Assembly: GCA_036674765.1 (NCBI GenBank)
Contig: JARVKI010000011.1
Span: forward strand, 124,001 to 188,000
Reading direction: 5' to 3'
Length of the DNA: 64,000 bases
DNA from: Seiridium cupressi
Taxonomy: Eukaryota; Ascomycota; Sordariomycetes; Amphisphaeriales; Sporocadaceae
Shown: in pieces, positions 33,569-45,491 of the stretch
Layout of the letters: each line of letters begins with the position of its first letter
Position numbering within the stretch: position 1 is the stretch's first letter
The notes under the pieces: generated by a model
Told to the model about the DNA's origin: nothing
Databases searched by the model: none
The model's input: the letters and a program-made list of their open reading frames with translations, nothing else
Translations under genes and position numbers: made by a program

Positions 33569-35798
33569 GCGGACGCGAAGGGATTTGGCTGGGCATGGAA
33601 AATTTCTGTATTCAATGACATGGATAGGCTCGGCGCAAGTGGGTTGTTTATGGAATGACTTCCCGAACTGGTACATATTAGCGGGTTACTTTAAGTCAAG
33701 AGCATCCTGAGCTCTGTTGTTTTTGTTGTTGTTTATGGTTGAATCATGCTTAGCATTGAAGATATCCCAATTTACAACTCGGCTTGCATTATGGTTGACA
33801 CGATATGTTCCGTCAATGGAAATAGAAGGTTAAATTCCATATCCCAATCGTGTCGCAGCTGATCATGTTACTGGTCTCGCCGAACATTTATTGTATGCTG
33901 CATCGGGGTACGCAAAATTCGGGCTTTCTATGCAAAATTGTCGTATGATTATCAACATGGTCCATTGCAGGCAAACTGGGGCTTCTCGATTTCAGCTTTC
34001 ATGAAGACTTCAGGATCACTCACTGTATTTGTAGAGGAAAGCACTATTCATTTTGTATTATGTCTTGATAGAACCATCTTATATCTTGATAGAACCATCT
34101 TATATCTTGATAGAACCATCTTATATCTTGATAGAACCATCTTATATCTGTACATCAATCTTGAGGGTTTGATCCAGCGCTAGCTTCGGGTGGCGAACGG
34201 CTGGACGGCGGGGCAGTATATGAAGTTGTTCAAGCCAGAGAACAATGCTATAAAATAGGCTGTAAAGTGGATGCCACGGTTGACCTTCTTTGAATGCCGA
34301 GTATGCCCGCTCCTCGCTCTCACGCCGGTGCGTGTCTCTTTGTCTTGGTGTGGGCCTCTTCGTCATTGTGTAATAATGCCTGCCATATTTCCATACTGGG
34401 ACGACGGCTGGTGTCTATAGTCAGTTAAGCTATACTAGACTAACTACATGGTTAGACAGTGCACTAAAACCACGATCTTGCCTGCTTGTGGGAATAGAAA
34501 GCGTTTCATGTCTAGCTGTACCTGGATAGTGTATATTAGCTCTGTTTAAAACCACTCGTCCTGTATACCCATAGTAACTTACCGAGCAGAGATATGAATG
34601 TTGAGCGCACTTGGTGACGATGTGAGCATTAGTATTCTTGTGATGTCACCTGATTTCTCTTCTCATCTTCTTCTCACCGAATTGCAGGCTGTGGTTGGAT
34701 AGAAGTTATACTAGAAGGACAAACTACAAACATACCTTTCGACGCTTTGCAGCTGAGGGGAAAGGATAAAAATTATGGCATGTTTTTCTTCCTCCCTTCT
34801 CCCAGCTGCACATATTTTGTAGCAGAGTCGCTATCTCCTTAACCGCTGATCACTATATGCTTGCATAAGATGGTGGATGGTCGATATTCAAATGCAAGCT
34901 GGGTAGTTGAAATGAGTTGGTTGGAATCAGTCGTGATGATAATGCATCACTTCCAGCACCTAAAGATGCTTCATTCCGTATGACAATAGCGAGCATAAAT
35001 ACTGCACTTGATTCAAAAATACCTATTCACTGGTTCCACCATGATATATATGTATATATGACCTACCCTTCACGCCTAGCATGTTATGTCTACGCGTTCT
35101 GGCACACAGATTATTGTTCTTAAGATTCTTTCAGCTAGCGGAGATCAGCTGTATTATTTCATGTGTCCAAGTCGGGCATGCTTGCATGTTGATATGTGCA
35201 ATAAGCGTACATGTACCCAGTTGCATTCTGTCATTGCCTGCTCCAGCCGTTGGCCACTGGACCCTTCAGGCGTCGCATGGGGATGGCCGGCATCCAATCA
35301 GCGAGGGCAGCAATGGGGGGCTCAGGGTTCGGGATTCCAAGATTGGTCATCACAGTGAAAATCTAGACGGTTCCTCGAGGCCTTGGGGTCTGAACAGCCT
35401 TATATAAGGGAACGCAGTTAGCGCTGACAGGGGTCTCTGCCCCCGCCCTTGCAACACCCAGGTCTGCCCGGGAATGCCCCGCACCCACAGGCAGGCGGCT
35501 CAGCGGCGGGAGCGGCAGCTTTGGGGGAGCTCCCTAGTGCTAGGATTTAGTTCTGCGGCCGTGGTTAGGTACTTGCCTTGCCTTGACGCAGCGTCGTTGC
35601 CTCATCCAAATAGTCAACCCATCAGAGCCTCCACGCCTCCCCTTGTGATTCCGCCCAATCCCACCGGCACAGCGGTCAACGACAATCCTCACTGACGCCG
35701 TCTTGGCTCACACTTTTCTTCTCCCACCAGCAACTCGATCGCCGCTCCAAATACGCACCCGGACCGTCTTCTCGTAGCTGCAGCGCACAGCCAGCATC
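33569..35798. other. Gene-poor stretch upstream of DDI1
   Basis: About 2.2 kb. It holds the 21-bp tandem repeat described separately and AT-rich patches near 35040-35060. A TATATAAGG element lies at about 35400-35408, roughly 390 bp before the DDI1 start. No gene was recognised. Confidence 0.4.
34063..34146. repeat. Four perfect 21-bp tandem repeats
   Basis: The unit TCTTGATAGAACCATCTTAT plus A is repeated four times without mismatch (34063-34083, 34084-34104, 34105-34125, 34126-34146). It is multiple-of-three long and open on the plus strand (YLDRTIL), but there is no gene around it. It is a minisatellite in intergenic DNA. Confidence 0.9.
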
Positions 35799-37298
35799 AT
35801 GTAAGCCCACAAGCTCAAACAACCTTACTTTAGTAGCATGTCACAGGCTCACACGTCCTCTCCCCCCTCAACAGGCGTATCACCCTCACCGTGTCCAACC
35901 CCGATGTCGAGGGCGAGGACCTCCGTCTTGTCACCCTCGAGGTGTTCCCAGAGATGACGATCGAGGCACTGCGCAGCTCCATCGAGGCCGAGGGCATTCC
36001 CGAGCCGTCGCAGCACATCTACCACAACGGCCAGCTGATCACAGACAACTCAAAGACCATCCAGGAGATGGCCATCACGGATGGCGACATGCTTGCGCTA
36101 CATATCCGCGACATGCGGGGTAATACTGGTGTCGCCCCAGCCCACCAAGCTCAACAGCAGCAGCCGCCGCAACAGCAGCGCAGCGCCGCCATGGCCCAGG
36201 ACCCCGAGCTCATTCGGCTACAAGTTCTTGGTGACCCGCGCCTGCGAGCAGAGCTACAGCGCTCGAACCCTCAGCTGTCAGCTGCACTGGAAGACTCGCG
36301 CCGCTTTGCCCAGATCTTTCGTGATACCGCAGACCAGCAGGAAGAAGCTCGCAGAGCTCGAATGCGCGAGATCGAGCAGCTCAACAACGACGAGTTCAAC
36401 CCAGAGGCTCAGGCTAGGATCGAGGAGATGATTCGACAACAGGGCGTCATGGAGAACCTGCAAAATGCCATGGAGTATAATCCAGAGTGTGAGTATCCGG
36501 GGAACAGTGGATTGGCCCCAGTTCCAGACTAATAGTGGACTAGCATTTGGTCGCGTGCACATGTTGTACGTCGATGTCAAGGTGAACGGTGTCAAGGTAA
36601 AGGCACTCGTCGATTCTGGTGCACAGGCAACCATCATGTCACCGTCTTGCGCCGAGTCGTGCAATATCATGCACCTCGTTGATCGACGATTCGCTGGCGT
36701 GGCCCGGGGAGTCGGAACGGCTGCCATCATCGGTCGCGTACATTACACCATGCTTCAAGTTGGCTCGCGACATCTGCCGGCTGCTTTCACGGTGATGGAG
36801 GGCAAGCAAGTCGACCTGCTACTGGGTCTGGATATCCTCAAAGGTCACCAGGCAATTATTGATCTGGCACGCAACAAACTCATCATCCAAGGTGAAGAGG
36901 TCGACTTCCTCGGCGAGGCTGATGTGCCCAAGGAGACGGAGGAAGCTGTGAACCAGGAGCCTACCGTCCAAGGTCCTGGTGGTACGACGATTGGTGCTCG
37001 TTCTGGAGCAGTCACAGCTGGCGCTTCGGCACCTGCTCGCAATACCCCACAGGCCGCGACTCCAGCCCAGCCCGCAGCTCATAATCCAACACCCATACGA
37101 ACACCCCGTCCGGCAGCACCACCCGGCGCAGGCGCACCCCAAGTTCCTGCACAGCCAGCAGCTGCCAACAGATATCCCGAGTCAGATATTCAAACACTGA
37201 TGGACTTGGGCGCCACGAGACAGCGAGCGATCCAGGCTTTGGAGTTCACCGGCGGCAACGTTGAATTCGCTGCCAACGTCATCTTCGCGGAGATGTAG
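35799..37298 (+). CDS. DDI1: DDI1 ubiquitin shuttle protein with retroviral-type protease fold
   Basis: Three exons: 35799-35800, 35875-36488 and 36544-37298, giving 456 aa. The start codon itself is split: AT at 35799-35800, then a 74-bp intron (GTAAGC...ACAG), then G at 35875. The next codons give RITLTVSNPD, the expected DDI1 N terminus. Intron 2 (GTGAGT...ACTAG, phase 1) restores NPE/SFGRVHMLYV. Domains: ubiquitin-like 1 to about 76; Gln/Pro linker; helical domain (DPELIRLQVLGDPRLRAEL...); aspartyl-protease fold with catalytic Asp229 in VDSGAQATIM; Ala/Pro linker; UBA domain 417-456 (DIQTLMDLGATRQRAIQALE). DDI1 carries ubiquitinated clients to the proteasome and cleaves heavily ubiquitinated substrates. 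Confidence 0.95.
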
Positions 37299-37700
37299 GG
37301 CTCCTTGGGCAGTACGTTGCAGTAAATTAGCATAAAAGGTGCGGACAACAAGCACTAGGATTGGTTTGGCAACTGGAATTTGGTTGGTATGGATTGGCAT
37401 TGGCACGGACGGCACGCATGGATCTGGTGGCTGCATCAGGTACGGCACGGCACGGCACTGATAATACGAGAGAGCGCAATTTGCGCTGGCGAGGTGATAC
37501 ATAATTGGCACCATTGTGACATTTGCGTCTTGAGGGCGTAGCTTGACTGCGGCTGGTACCCTTTTTGCGACCTTGAGATAGAAGAAGGCGTTTTTGCATC
37601 ATGAATATGCTGGTTCATCATGATTTTGTTGCATTATTATATTTGAGCCTGCAACTGTGATATGTTTGGACCTGGCTCTTAGGACCCTTGGTTCCCCGCA
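37299..37700. terminator. Convergent 3' region, DDI1 / RRP8
   Basis: 402 bp between converging stop codons. It contains two adjacent CGGCACGG repeats near 37443-37455. No gene was seen. Confidence 0.35.
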
Positions 37701-39257
37701 TCAACGGAGCTTGTATACACACGGCTTCAAGATGCTGCTCTCATCCACGGTACTGGATTCACCGGCAGTAATGAACTTGGCCGGCCCCTTTTTAACACCA
37801 CCACGAGCCGGCTCCTTGTCAGCAACGACATTCTTGCCCACCAGCGCCGGCGCAGCCTTGGTAAAATGCATTTTGACGAACATCTTGTTGCTCAAGTCAA
37901 CTGCATCTTGGCCCTGGCCCTGCAAAAGAAACCCTCTCTTCCTGAGAGCCTCCACAAATGCAGAGACATCGGTCTCCTGCTTCTTCTCCTCAGCACCGTC
38001 GACCACGACTGCCAGCGTCTCCTCAGTCACACCTTCCTCCTCAGCATCGTTCTTGCCCTTCTTGCCGCCCTGGTTCTTCTTCCGGTTGCCCACGCTGTGC
38101 ATCACGGGCTTCCCCTTTTTGGCGCTTGGCACAGTGAACCGTGATTTGATCTCAGCTATCCAAAGCTCGCCCTTCCAGTGCAGAATACGGTAGGCCTCGT
38201 CGATGAACGCGGGCCAGTTGGTGCCCATGAGTGCAAGGCAGAAGATGACGACATTGACGCTGCCATCTTCCAGAGGGAGGTTGGCGATGTCCGCGCGGGT
38301 GACCAGCGGGCTCGGGCTCTGCAAATCGTAGGAAAGGATCTCGAGGTTCAGTTTCTTCTTCTCGGATTGTAGCGACTCGGCGAGCTTTGCATCGCCGCAG
38401 CCAAGGTCGGCAATCGTGCAGGTACGGCCGGTCCGTAGGAGAGGTGCCGGGCCTCTGGAACTCTCATTGTGACTGGGCTTGCCTTTGTCTCTTGACGGTT
38501 GCCTCTGACGGCCTCTAAGCTTGATGTCCTTGATATAGCCGTCAACGGGGTTTTCAGGCCAGACGTTGACCTGGCGACGGAAACCCTCATGATATTCTTG
38601 GAACATCTCGGGAGACTCCTCAAATAACGAAAACGCTTCCGCAGATGGTCGGGTGTATAGAGTCTCGTTGAGATGGCGGAATCGAGCTGATATCAGCTTC
38701 TCTCTCATTGCAGCCTGCATGGGCGTGAGCTTGGGCGGTGCCGGTGGAGCTGCAGCCAATGCCTTTTTATTGTCGTCGATGACCTTCTCCGTTTCAGTTG
38801 AGGCAGGCTGCTGCTTACTCTGCTCCTCCGGGTTGCCATCCTTGGCCTTCTTTTTCTTCTTTCTTTTCTCCTTTTTATCCTCCGTCGCAGCACCATTGGG
38901 AGCAGGATGAGGCAATTCCGCCTCCACCGAGTCCGATCCTTTGCCATTTGCTACATCCCCGATGACATCCTGGCTAGCAGCTTCAGCGTCATTCTCATTG
39001 CTCGAGCCATGCTTCTTGTCCCTTTTCTGCTTCCTGGACTCGGAATCGCGCCTAGGCTTCTTCTTGGACTTTCCCTCAATGACGCTCTCATACAGGCCCG
39101 CGACGTTGTCCGAGTTCACATTGCTCGCTGGTCCAGACGGCCTCTTGCGCTTGTTGGATCCAGCCTGATCAGAGGGCTTGTCCGAACCCTTGCCGTCTTT
39201 GGTGCTCTCGGCCTTCAAGCTGGCCGCCGAAACGGACCAACCCGGCACTGCGAACAT
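37701..39257 (-). CDS. RRP8: RRP8-type 25S rRNA adenine-N1 methyltransferase
   Basis: Single exon, 518 aa. Residues 1-175 are Lys/Arg- and acid-rich, as in nucleolar proteins, with several KKKK-type nuclear signals. The RRP8 signature begins at LTPMQAAMREKLISARFRHLNE (178-199) and continues through YHEGFRRQVNVWPENPVD. The SAM-binding Rossmann motif is ADLGCGDAKLAE (about 283-294), followed by DIANLPLEDGSVNVVIFCLALMGTNW and AEIKSRF. Yeast Rrp8 adds m1A645 to 25S rRNA in the nucleolus and is needed for early 60S maturation. Compared with yeast Rrp8 there is a basic/acidic insert (about 405-440, KKNQGGKKGKNDAEEEG) between the late Rossmann strands and a C-terminal extension. It marks the last housekeeping gene before the metabolite cluster. 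Confidence 0.95.
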   Translation of the reverse strand: MFAVPGWSVSAASLKAESTKDGKGSDKPSDQAGSNKRKRPSGPASNVNSDNVAGLYESVIEGKSKKKPRRDSESRKQKRDKKHGSSNENDAEAASQDVIGDVANGKGSDSVEAELPHPAPNGAATEDKKEKRKKKKKAKDGNPEEQSKQQPASTETEKVIDDNKKALAAAPPAPPKLTPMQAAMREKLISARFRHLNETLYTRPSAEAFSLFEESPEMFQEYHEGFRRQVNVWPENPVDGYIKDIKLRGRQRQPSRDKGKPSHNESSRGPAPLLRTGRTCTIADLGCGDAKLAESLQSEKKKLNLEILSYDLQSPSPLVTRADIANLPLEDGSVNVVIFCLALMGTNWPAFIDEAYRILHWKGELWIAEIKSRFTVPSAKKGKPVMHSVGNRKKNQGGKKGKNDAEEEGVTEETLAVVVDGAEEKKQETDVSAFVEALRKRGFLLQGQGQDAVDLSNKMFVKMHFTKAAPALVGKNVVADKEPARGGVKKGPAKFITAGESSTVDESSILKPCVYKLR

Positions 39258-39660
39258 CTTTGCTCGTGTGAAAAATAAGGACGCAATCCCAAATGACTAG
39301 TCTGCCAGGCCGTACAAGACAATGTTTGTTGAATAGCAATTTGGTCACAAGCAGTCTTCAGACTTGTAGAGAAACGGTGTGGACTACGGATCATGTCTGA
39401 GTCGGTTCTAACCGTTTGAAATTTATCTGTCGCGGTTTTTCGTTTTTGATTGTCCCATTCCGCCCCACATGGCTCGCCCACGGCTCCACTTAGAACCCTG
39501 CTTCGGGGATCGACTTGATTCCTCAATCTCAGATCGCAAATATTAATATAATTAAAAAATTAGTTAACTATACTTATAATGAATTTGAAGTATAATTTAA
39601 CGGTGATATAACCGTGGTATAGGTACCCTTTTAACTCCTTCCAGCCAAATCTCAAATCCA
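39258..39660. other. Boundary spacer between housekeeping block and cluster
   Basis: About 0.4 kb between RRP8 (promoter side) and the 3' end of the first A-T-R gene. It contains an AT-rich island, listed separately. No gene was seen. Confidence 0.4.
39537..39611. other. AT-rich island at left edge of cluster
   Basis: About 75 bp, nearly all A and T (runs such as TATTAATATAATTAAAAAAT), in an otherwise balanced region. This could be a relic of repeat-induced mutation or simply a terminator-rich spacer. No coding or repeat structure is visible. Confidence 0.6.
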
Positions 39661-42600
39661 CTACTTCGACTTGATGCCCCATTGTTCCATCCAGTTCCTC
39701 AACCATCGCTGGTTGACAGGCTCAACATTCCGGAGCGTCCTGCTCGCGTCCTTGGAGGCGGCGGATGGCAGTGCTCGCTTGTCCTTATCAGATGCGTTTG
39801 TAGCATTCTCGTAGAAATCGACCAGCCGGATAGCCGGATTGCGTTCAACGTCTACCTTGCCTTGGCGCTCAGACTCATTGGCACTGTCTTTGAGCGTCGC
39901 CAACCATTCACGGAATGGTACGGGTTTCACGTCGTCGGTTGTCATGGTTTTGAGCACCTCGGGCGCGACGTCATGATACCAAGAAGCGGGCTGAGGATTG
40001 ACAACGTGGTAAACCTTGGTTCCGGATGGACCATCATTGCCCTCATCGTCTGACGATGTGTTATCTTGGGATGCTGAAGAGAGGATCTCGATGAGAACCT
40101 TGGACACCTTGTCGACCGGCAGCCAATCCACATGATCCCTGACAGGGAACGTCTCAGGAAATACCCCCATGTGTGCTGACGATAACATTACCTGAATGTT
40201 GAAGATTCCTCGTTAGTGGATGTCCTTTCAGTCATCAGGAGGAAGTAATGGAGCTACTTGCCGATGGGATGTATTCGTGTTTGTTCCACAAACCCTCCTT
40301 GCGGTCGACAGGGCCAGCCACGATGCCCACACGACAAATAGCGGAGCGGACGCCTGAGATCTTGGCTGCCTCGTCAAGCAGGCGCTCGGCAATGAGTTTT
40401 GACTGCCCGTAGCCTGTGCCCGCAGCGACGTCCAGATCATCCATTGGGGCTTCGGGGACCTCGTTGGGACCCTTCCACCCGCCTACGGCTGCGATGCTAG
40501 ACACGAAGAGGATGAAGGCGTTGTGGTTTGAGAATTTGGCCAAGGTAGCTAGGTTCTTCACGCCAGCAATGTATGGCTCGAAAGACGGGAGGGCCCAGTT
40601 GAAGTTCACTGGCCATTGACCGTGAATAACATGAGTGACAGTCTTGGAGAGCCGCTCGTAAACTTCGACTTCGAGCCCCAAATATTGTTCCCCTAGATTG
40701 GCCTTGAAGAACTCGACATGCTTCCCTTCAGCTATTGGGTGTAATCCCCGTTCATCTGCGTTTCTCTCATATTTCTCAGCCGCGCCGCCGTTACGATCGA
40801 GACAGATTATGTGGGCCACACTGGGATCATCGATCAAGTCACTGAGTAGGTACGAACCTAACGACCCAGTGCTCCCTGTCAGAATGACAGTAGCCCCTTC
40901 GGCAGTGCTAGGCTCAATCGGAAGAGCCTGTACATATTTGTCTAGGAGGGACTCCATGCGATCGACTTTGCGATCCACGGGCTTATCATCCGCGTCAGCG
41001 CTCTGGTAGACACTGTCCGGATCATCGGAGTCGATTTCAGCCTTTGAAGCTTGCTTGGAGAGGAACCTCGATAGTTCATTCAATGACGGGCTCTCATATA
41101 TGACGGTGGGTGAGACGAGATCAGGCGTGAGGCGCTTGTGCCCGGCCCGTTTAGTTTGAAGCTTGAGCTCTCGGACAATCCGGAGAACATGGAGGGAATC
41201 CAATCCGGCCTCAAAGAAGGCAGTATCCCCCTCCAGGTTATGGATGTTGGCAACATCCTTAATGAGCTCCCTCAGCCACTCTTCGATAGCCAACTTGTTA
41301 ACAAAATCGATCGAGGGCATATTCTCATCATACTCGAGGTCATCTAGATTTTCGGCAGACTGGTAGAGCTCTTCTATATCCTTCTCATATAAATCGTACG
41401 TCTTGTGCCTCTGAATCTTGCCCTGGCCGAGAGAGACTATAGGTCGCTCCTGATCAACGAAGAGAATATGGTATCGGTCAAGCTTGCCGTGGGCTGGTGC
41501 GTGTTTGTTTGCCTCGTCGATGGCCGGCTGCAACTCTTTCAACAGCACATGTCGTTCCGGGGCAGTTCCCGGGGCGGCTTGACCCAAGTCAACAAGGGCG
41601 GCTGGCTGGAATTTGCCCCGACCGACGATCATGGCACCCTTTACTGAGCCACTAGTCCTCAAGCTGGCCTCCATCAGGGCCGGGGCGAGCTTTTCTCCAT
41701 TGCTAAGCACGATAACGTCATCAGCCCTTCCCGTCCATTTGTATAGGAAAGGCTTGTTAGGATCTGGGTGTTTTGAGTAGACATCGTTCATTGAGTATTC
41801 TTCAAGATCGGGAAACGTGCTGAATATCCCCTGGTAGAGCTCTAGCTCCGGATCCCGCACAAGGAATAATTCATACAACTCATCCATGTAGTCTCGCAGC
41901 TCAATACCGGAGTGGCTAGGATGCCAATAGAAATAAGCCCAGTCCTCGATCGCAGGGGCAAGCCGCGGCATACATGCTGTTTCCGTAGCCCCAAAGTTGG
42001 AAATCACCCGTGTGTGTCTGATGATAGTGTCTCCTGCAGCTTGAGAGAGCGGTGCGCCACAGACAAGGATGTAACGAAGCTTTCCCAGTTGTTCCAAAGA
42101 GCTGGGATCGTGGCTTAACTCTTCATAGAGAGAAGGAGGTCCGATTGAAGCGTCGACTCTGGCGCTTTGATGCAACCTGTCGGCATATGCGGCATGCGGC
42201 ACCACGCTCGCTGTACCGAGGACTGTCGTCACGCCAAGAACAAGTGACATAGTAATACCGATGTTCAAGCCACTTGTATGAAACAGAGGCATGGAGTTGT
42301 AGACTCTTCGGGCTTCCTGGTAGACCTCTGTGGTAGGCATGTACCCGTCGATAGATGGTATTGTCCTCCAAGCCTCATATGTGCTCAGAATCTCGAGCTT
42401 CCAAGTGATGGGCTTGGGAAGCCCGGTAGATCCAGTGGTATGTAAGACAAGACAGGGGTCTTTCCGAGCTTCTGCGAATGTTTTCCCGTATGGGTACATT
42501 GGGACCGGCCCATCGCCGACGAAGTAGTCGAGGTTTGGTACGATAATCTTTTTCATCTCCCGTTCTCTTAGGATGTGATCGATGTTGGTGTTCTTGGCGA

Positions 42601-43069
42601 CTAGAAATGTGGAGCAGTCGGTCTTCTCGAGTACATTGATGTGCCCGGCAACACTGTTTCGAGGTGAGAGATACAGCATCTTGTAACCTGCTTTTATCGC
42701 CCCAAACATGAAGATGAAGTACCTTAAATCGCCTAAGACAGTTAGCCTGGATTCCTCGAAAAGCTCTTGCTAAGAACACGTTCGCTTACTACTTCCCATG
42801 TACGCAATTGTAGGGAACCCATCCGGGGCCTTTCCGAGAACAGAGGCCAGATACCAACTGGCCCTGTTGATGGCGTTTGCGAACGATTTGGCAGAGATCT
42901 CAACGAACCCATTTTCAGGTGCTTCGGTTCTCGGGTAAGCGAACAAAGGGTGGTCAGGGACTTTTCTGGCTAGTTCATCTGGAATAAGATGGACCAGTCG
43001 ATCTGGCACAGCCTTCTCGAGTCGGAAAACTGCAGGTATATCTTCACGGGCAGCTCGTGCTTGGGACAT
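39661..43069 (-). CDS. NRPS-like adenylate-forming reductase (A-T-R), copy 1
   Basis: Three exons, 43069-42790, 42732-40262 and 40191-39661, give 1,093 aa. Intron 1 is GTAAGC...TTAG, phase 1, restoring YMGSSDLRYFIFMFGAIKAGYK. Intron 2 appears to be a GC-AG intron (GCAAGT...TTCAG, phase 0) giving HEYIPS/VMLSSAHMG, which aligns with FIPSMIRSALSM in copy 2. Order: adenylation domain (A3 HTTGSTGLPK 191-200, A5 NFGATETA 339-346, A7 KWTGRADD 425-432, A10-like GKIQR); thiolation domain with phosphopantetheine serine 606 in GLDSLHV; NAD(P)H thioester reductase domain with TGSTGSLG (712-719) and catalytic YGQSK (868-872). There is no condensation domain. Such enzymes activate a carboxylic acid, load it as thioester and release the aldehyde. 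The substrate is unknown. The start is the first ATG; the four codons upstream need a non-ATG start. Confidence 0.92.
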
Positions 43070-44232
43070 ATTGTGGACCAAGTATTGAAACTGGAAGGGG
43101 TAAAAGGCAACTCAGATAGTTATTCTTCTCTTGTTGTGCATGATATAGGTGATATTGAAATATGGCTGATGTGGGGGCTCTAATGACCTTTATAGCTACG
43201 ATTTGTAACTTCCATATAGCCATTGGTGTAGTTACATGCATGATTTCTATAACAAGATGTGGAAGTCGTCTATTTTGGAGGAAACCGTCATCATACTACA
43301 GTATCGGGCTTCTTCATCATCGTGTAGAACTTGATTCCGTCATTCTCATACAGTGACTACACTCGGACTTTTCACAGCGGAGTGCGCGATTTGATTAGCG
43401 GGTTGGCGAACGTTGTCTTAACCTTAAGCATAAGGCTATATGTCTTGGTTGACTCTACCTGAAGCAGAGTGTACTCGAACCGTCGGCACATCATTCCTGG
43501 AGCGAAAACAGTAACATCAACTTAAGCCTCTCCGTCCTCCAGCCTCAGCCTCTCATCACACATGCACTACTGAACTCCTTTTGAACTAATCCACGGAGAA
43601 ACCTTTGTTGCAGTATAGGTTCTGAATAGGCAGCGAAAGCTGGCTTGTGTTGATGAGTGCCGGAAGGGAGCCAAGACGGAGAGCCAAAGGTGATCAAATC
43701 CAGTTTAAACTTTCTGGAGCTGCTCCTATTAGTGCCGGATTTACTGGATTAGGACTCCGAGAATTGAAATATAGAAGGTGCCTGCCTGTCTTTCCTTAAA
43801 CTCTTGGCGTCTTCAATCCTGCATGCACAAATCAGCTGTTTGTGAAAATGGGGCGGAAGACTCCATTCGGCAGGCGATGTTACACTGCGCGCACCACTGG
43901 GAGATTCCGCGGTCTCTGAGATGTTCCTTAGAGCATGGTCTTGTGTAATATGAGCGGCCACTAGTGATGACCTTGGTTATGCAACGTACTCCCATTTTCG
44001 CTACAGAATTGCCTCGGGCTTTCCAAAACTATCTAACAATCAAGAAAACTCTTGGTGTCAACAGCCGTGTTAGGGACCCTATACTCAGCTGCCAATTTCA
44101 GCAAAATATTGTTTTTGCTTCCCATATGATAGCCTTCACTCGCTCATCTGGTGTCTGTATGAATAGTGTTTTCAAACATTGGACATTAATCTTCCAAAAT
44201 ATCCAAGAGCCAGGTAAACTCCAAGCCATAAA
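43070..44232. promoter_or_regulatory. Divergent promoter, A-T-R copy 1 / aldo-keto reductase
   Basis: 1.16 kb between two cluster genes that point away from each other. CGGAG or its complement CTCCG occurs at 43378-43382, 43530-43534, 43594-43598, 43677-43681 and 43755-43759. CGG half-sites are the typical targets of Zn2Cys6 regulators, so these are candidate sites for the factor at 53.8 kb. The count is only about twice what chance would give, so this is weak. Confidence 0.4.
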
Positions 44233-45491
44233 ATGGTCAACAAACTTCCCACAAGATCACTTGGTCGCCACGGACCCCAGATTCCGGCTCTGGGTTTGGG
44301 TCTAATGGGTTTGAGCAGTATAGCCCCATCGTTATAGTTCCCGTCAATGGCACACTGACATGTATACCTAGCTTTTTATGGCACTAAGCCCTCGGACGAA
44401 GAGCGTCTCAAATTCTTGGATCGAGCTCACGAGCTTGGATGTGTGCACTGGGACTCGGCTGCCATGTACGGCGACAATGAAGAGTTATTGGGTAAGTGGT
44501 TTGAGAAGACTGGAAAACGCAACGAAGTACGATTTCCCATTTGGACCATGCGTTTGCCGCAATACAGTTAACCTGAGTTCCGTGCAGATATTCCTCACTA
44601 CAAAATTTGGAAATCATGTAACCCCGGACGGAGGCCGCGAGATTCGCAATGATCCAGAGTACATCCGAGAGTCAGTCTACGACAGCTTAAAAAAGCTCAA
44701 GACTGACTACATTGATCTTCTGTACTGGTGAGTATATCTTTTACAGCATGTTCGGCTATCTTTCAGCTTACCTTGAATGACAAGTCACCGGTTCAATGGA
44801 AAGATACCTGTGGAGACGATTGTAGAGACTATGAGGGAATTTGTGTAGTAAGTCAGACAACAAAACACACTTATCATCCATCCCTAATCTTTGAAGTGCT
44901 GGCAAAGTCAAGTATCTCGGTCTGAGCGAGTGTGGCGTGGACACGCTCCGTCGCGCGGTCAAGGTTCATCCCATCCACGCCTACCAGATTGAATACAGTC
45001 CATTCTCTATGGATATCGAGAAGCCGGAAATTGGGCTGCTCAAAACCTGTCGCCAACTCGGTATCGCTACCGTCGCTTATTCGCCCCTAGGCCGCGGCAT
45101 GCTTACGGGGCGTTATAAGTCGGTCTCAGATTTCGACCCGGGTGACTTCCGGCGTTCCATTCCACGCTTCTCAACACAAGAGAACATGGACAAGAACCTC
45201 GAGCTCGTGAAAGAACTCCAAAAGATGGCCGATGCGAAGGACTGTACTACAGGCCAGCTAACTTTGGCATGGATGATGAATGAGGGACCTGATATTTTCC
45301 CCATCCCCGGTACCAAGAAGATCAAGTATTTGGAGGAGAATGTAAGAGCTTGCAATATCTCTTTGTCTAAGGACGAGGTGAAGCAAATACGCGAGGCAAT
45401 CGATAAAGCCGAGGTTGTCGGGGGCAGGGTCGCTGATCATCTGATGCTTGACCTTGTCGTGGATACACCACCAATCAACGAACCCGCCTGA
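44233..45491 (+). CDS. Aldo-keto reductase (AKR13/yakC-like)
   Basis: Five exons: 44233-44317, 44372-44526, 44588-44727, 44785-44847 and 44897-45491, giving 345 aa, the usual family length. All phases match (1, 0, 2, 2). Splicing yields the conserved segments [43 protein letters not shown] and [14 protein letters not shown]. The catalytic tetrad is Asp56, Tyr61, Lys86 and His128. NADPH-binding residues fall in the C-terminal [16 protein letters not shown]. The enzyme reduces aldehydes or ketones with NADPH. It sits between two aldehyde-releasing A-T-R genes and shares a promoter region with one, so reducing their products is a natural guess. No targeting signal was seen, so it is probably cytosolic. 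Confidence 0.92.

Noticed and set aside
42770..43081. Start of A-T-R copy 1 at 43081
   Set aside because: That first codon is TTG. The ATG four codons later (43069) is the natural start.
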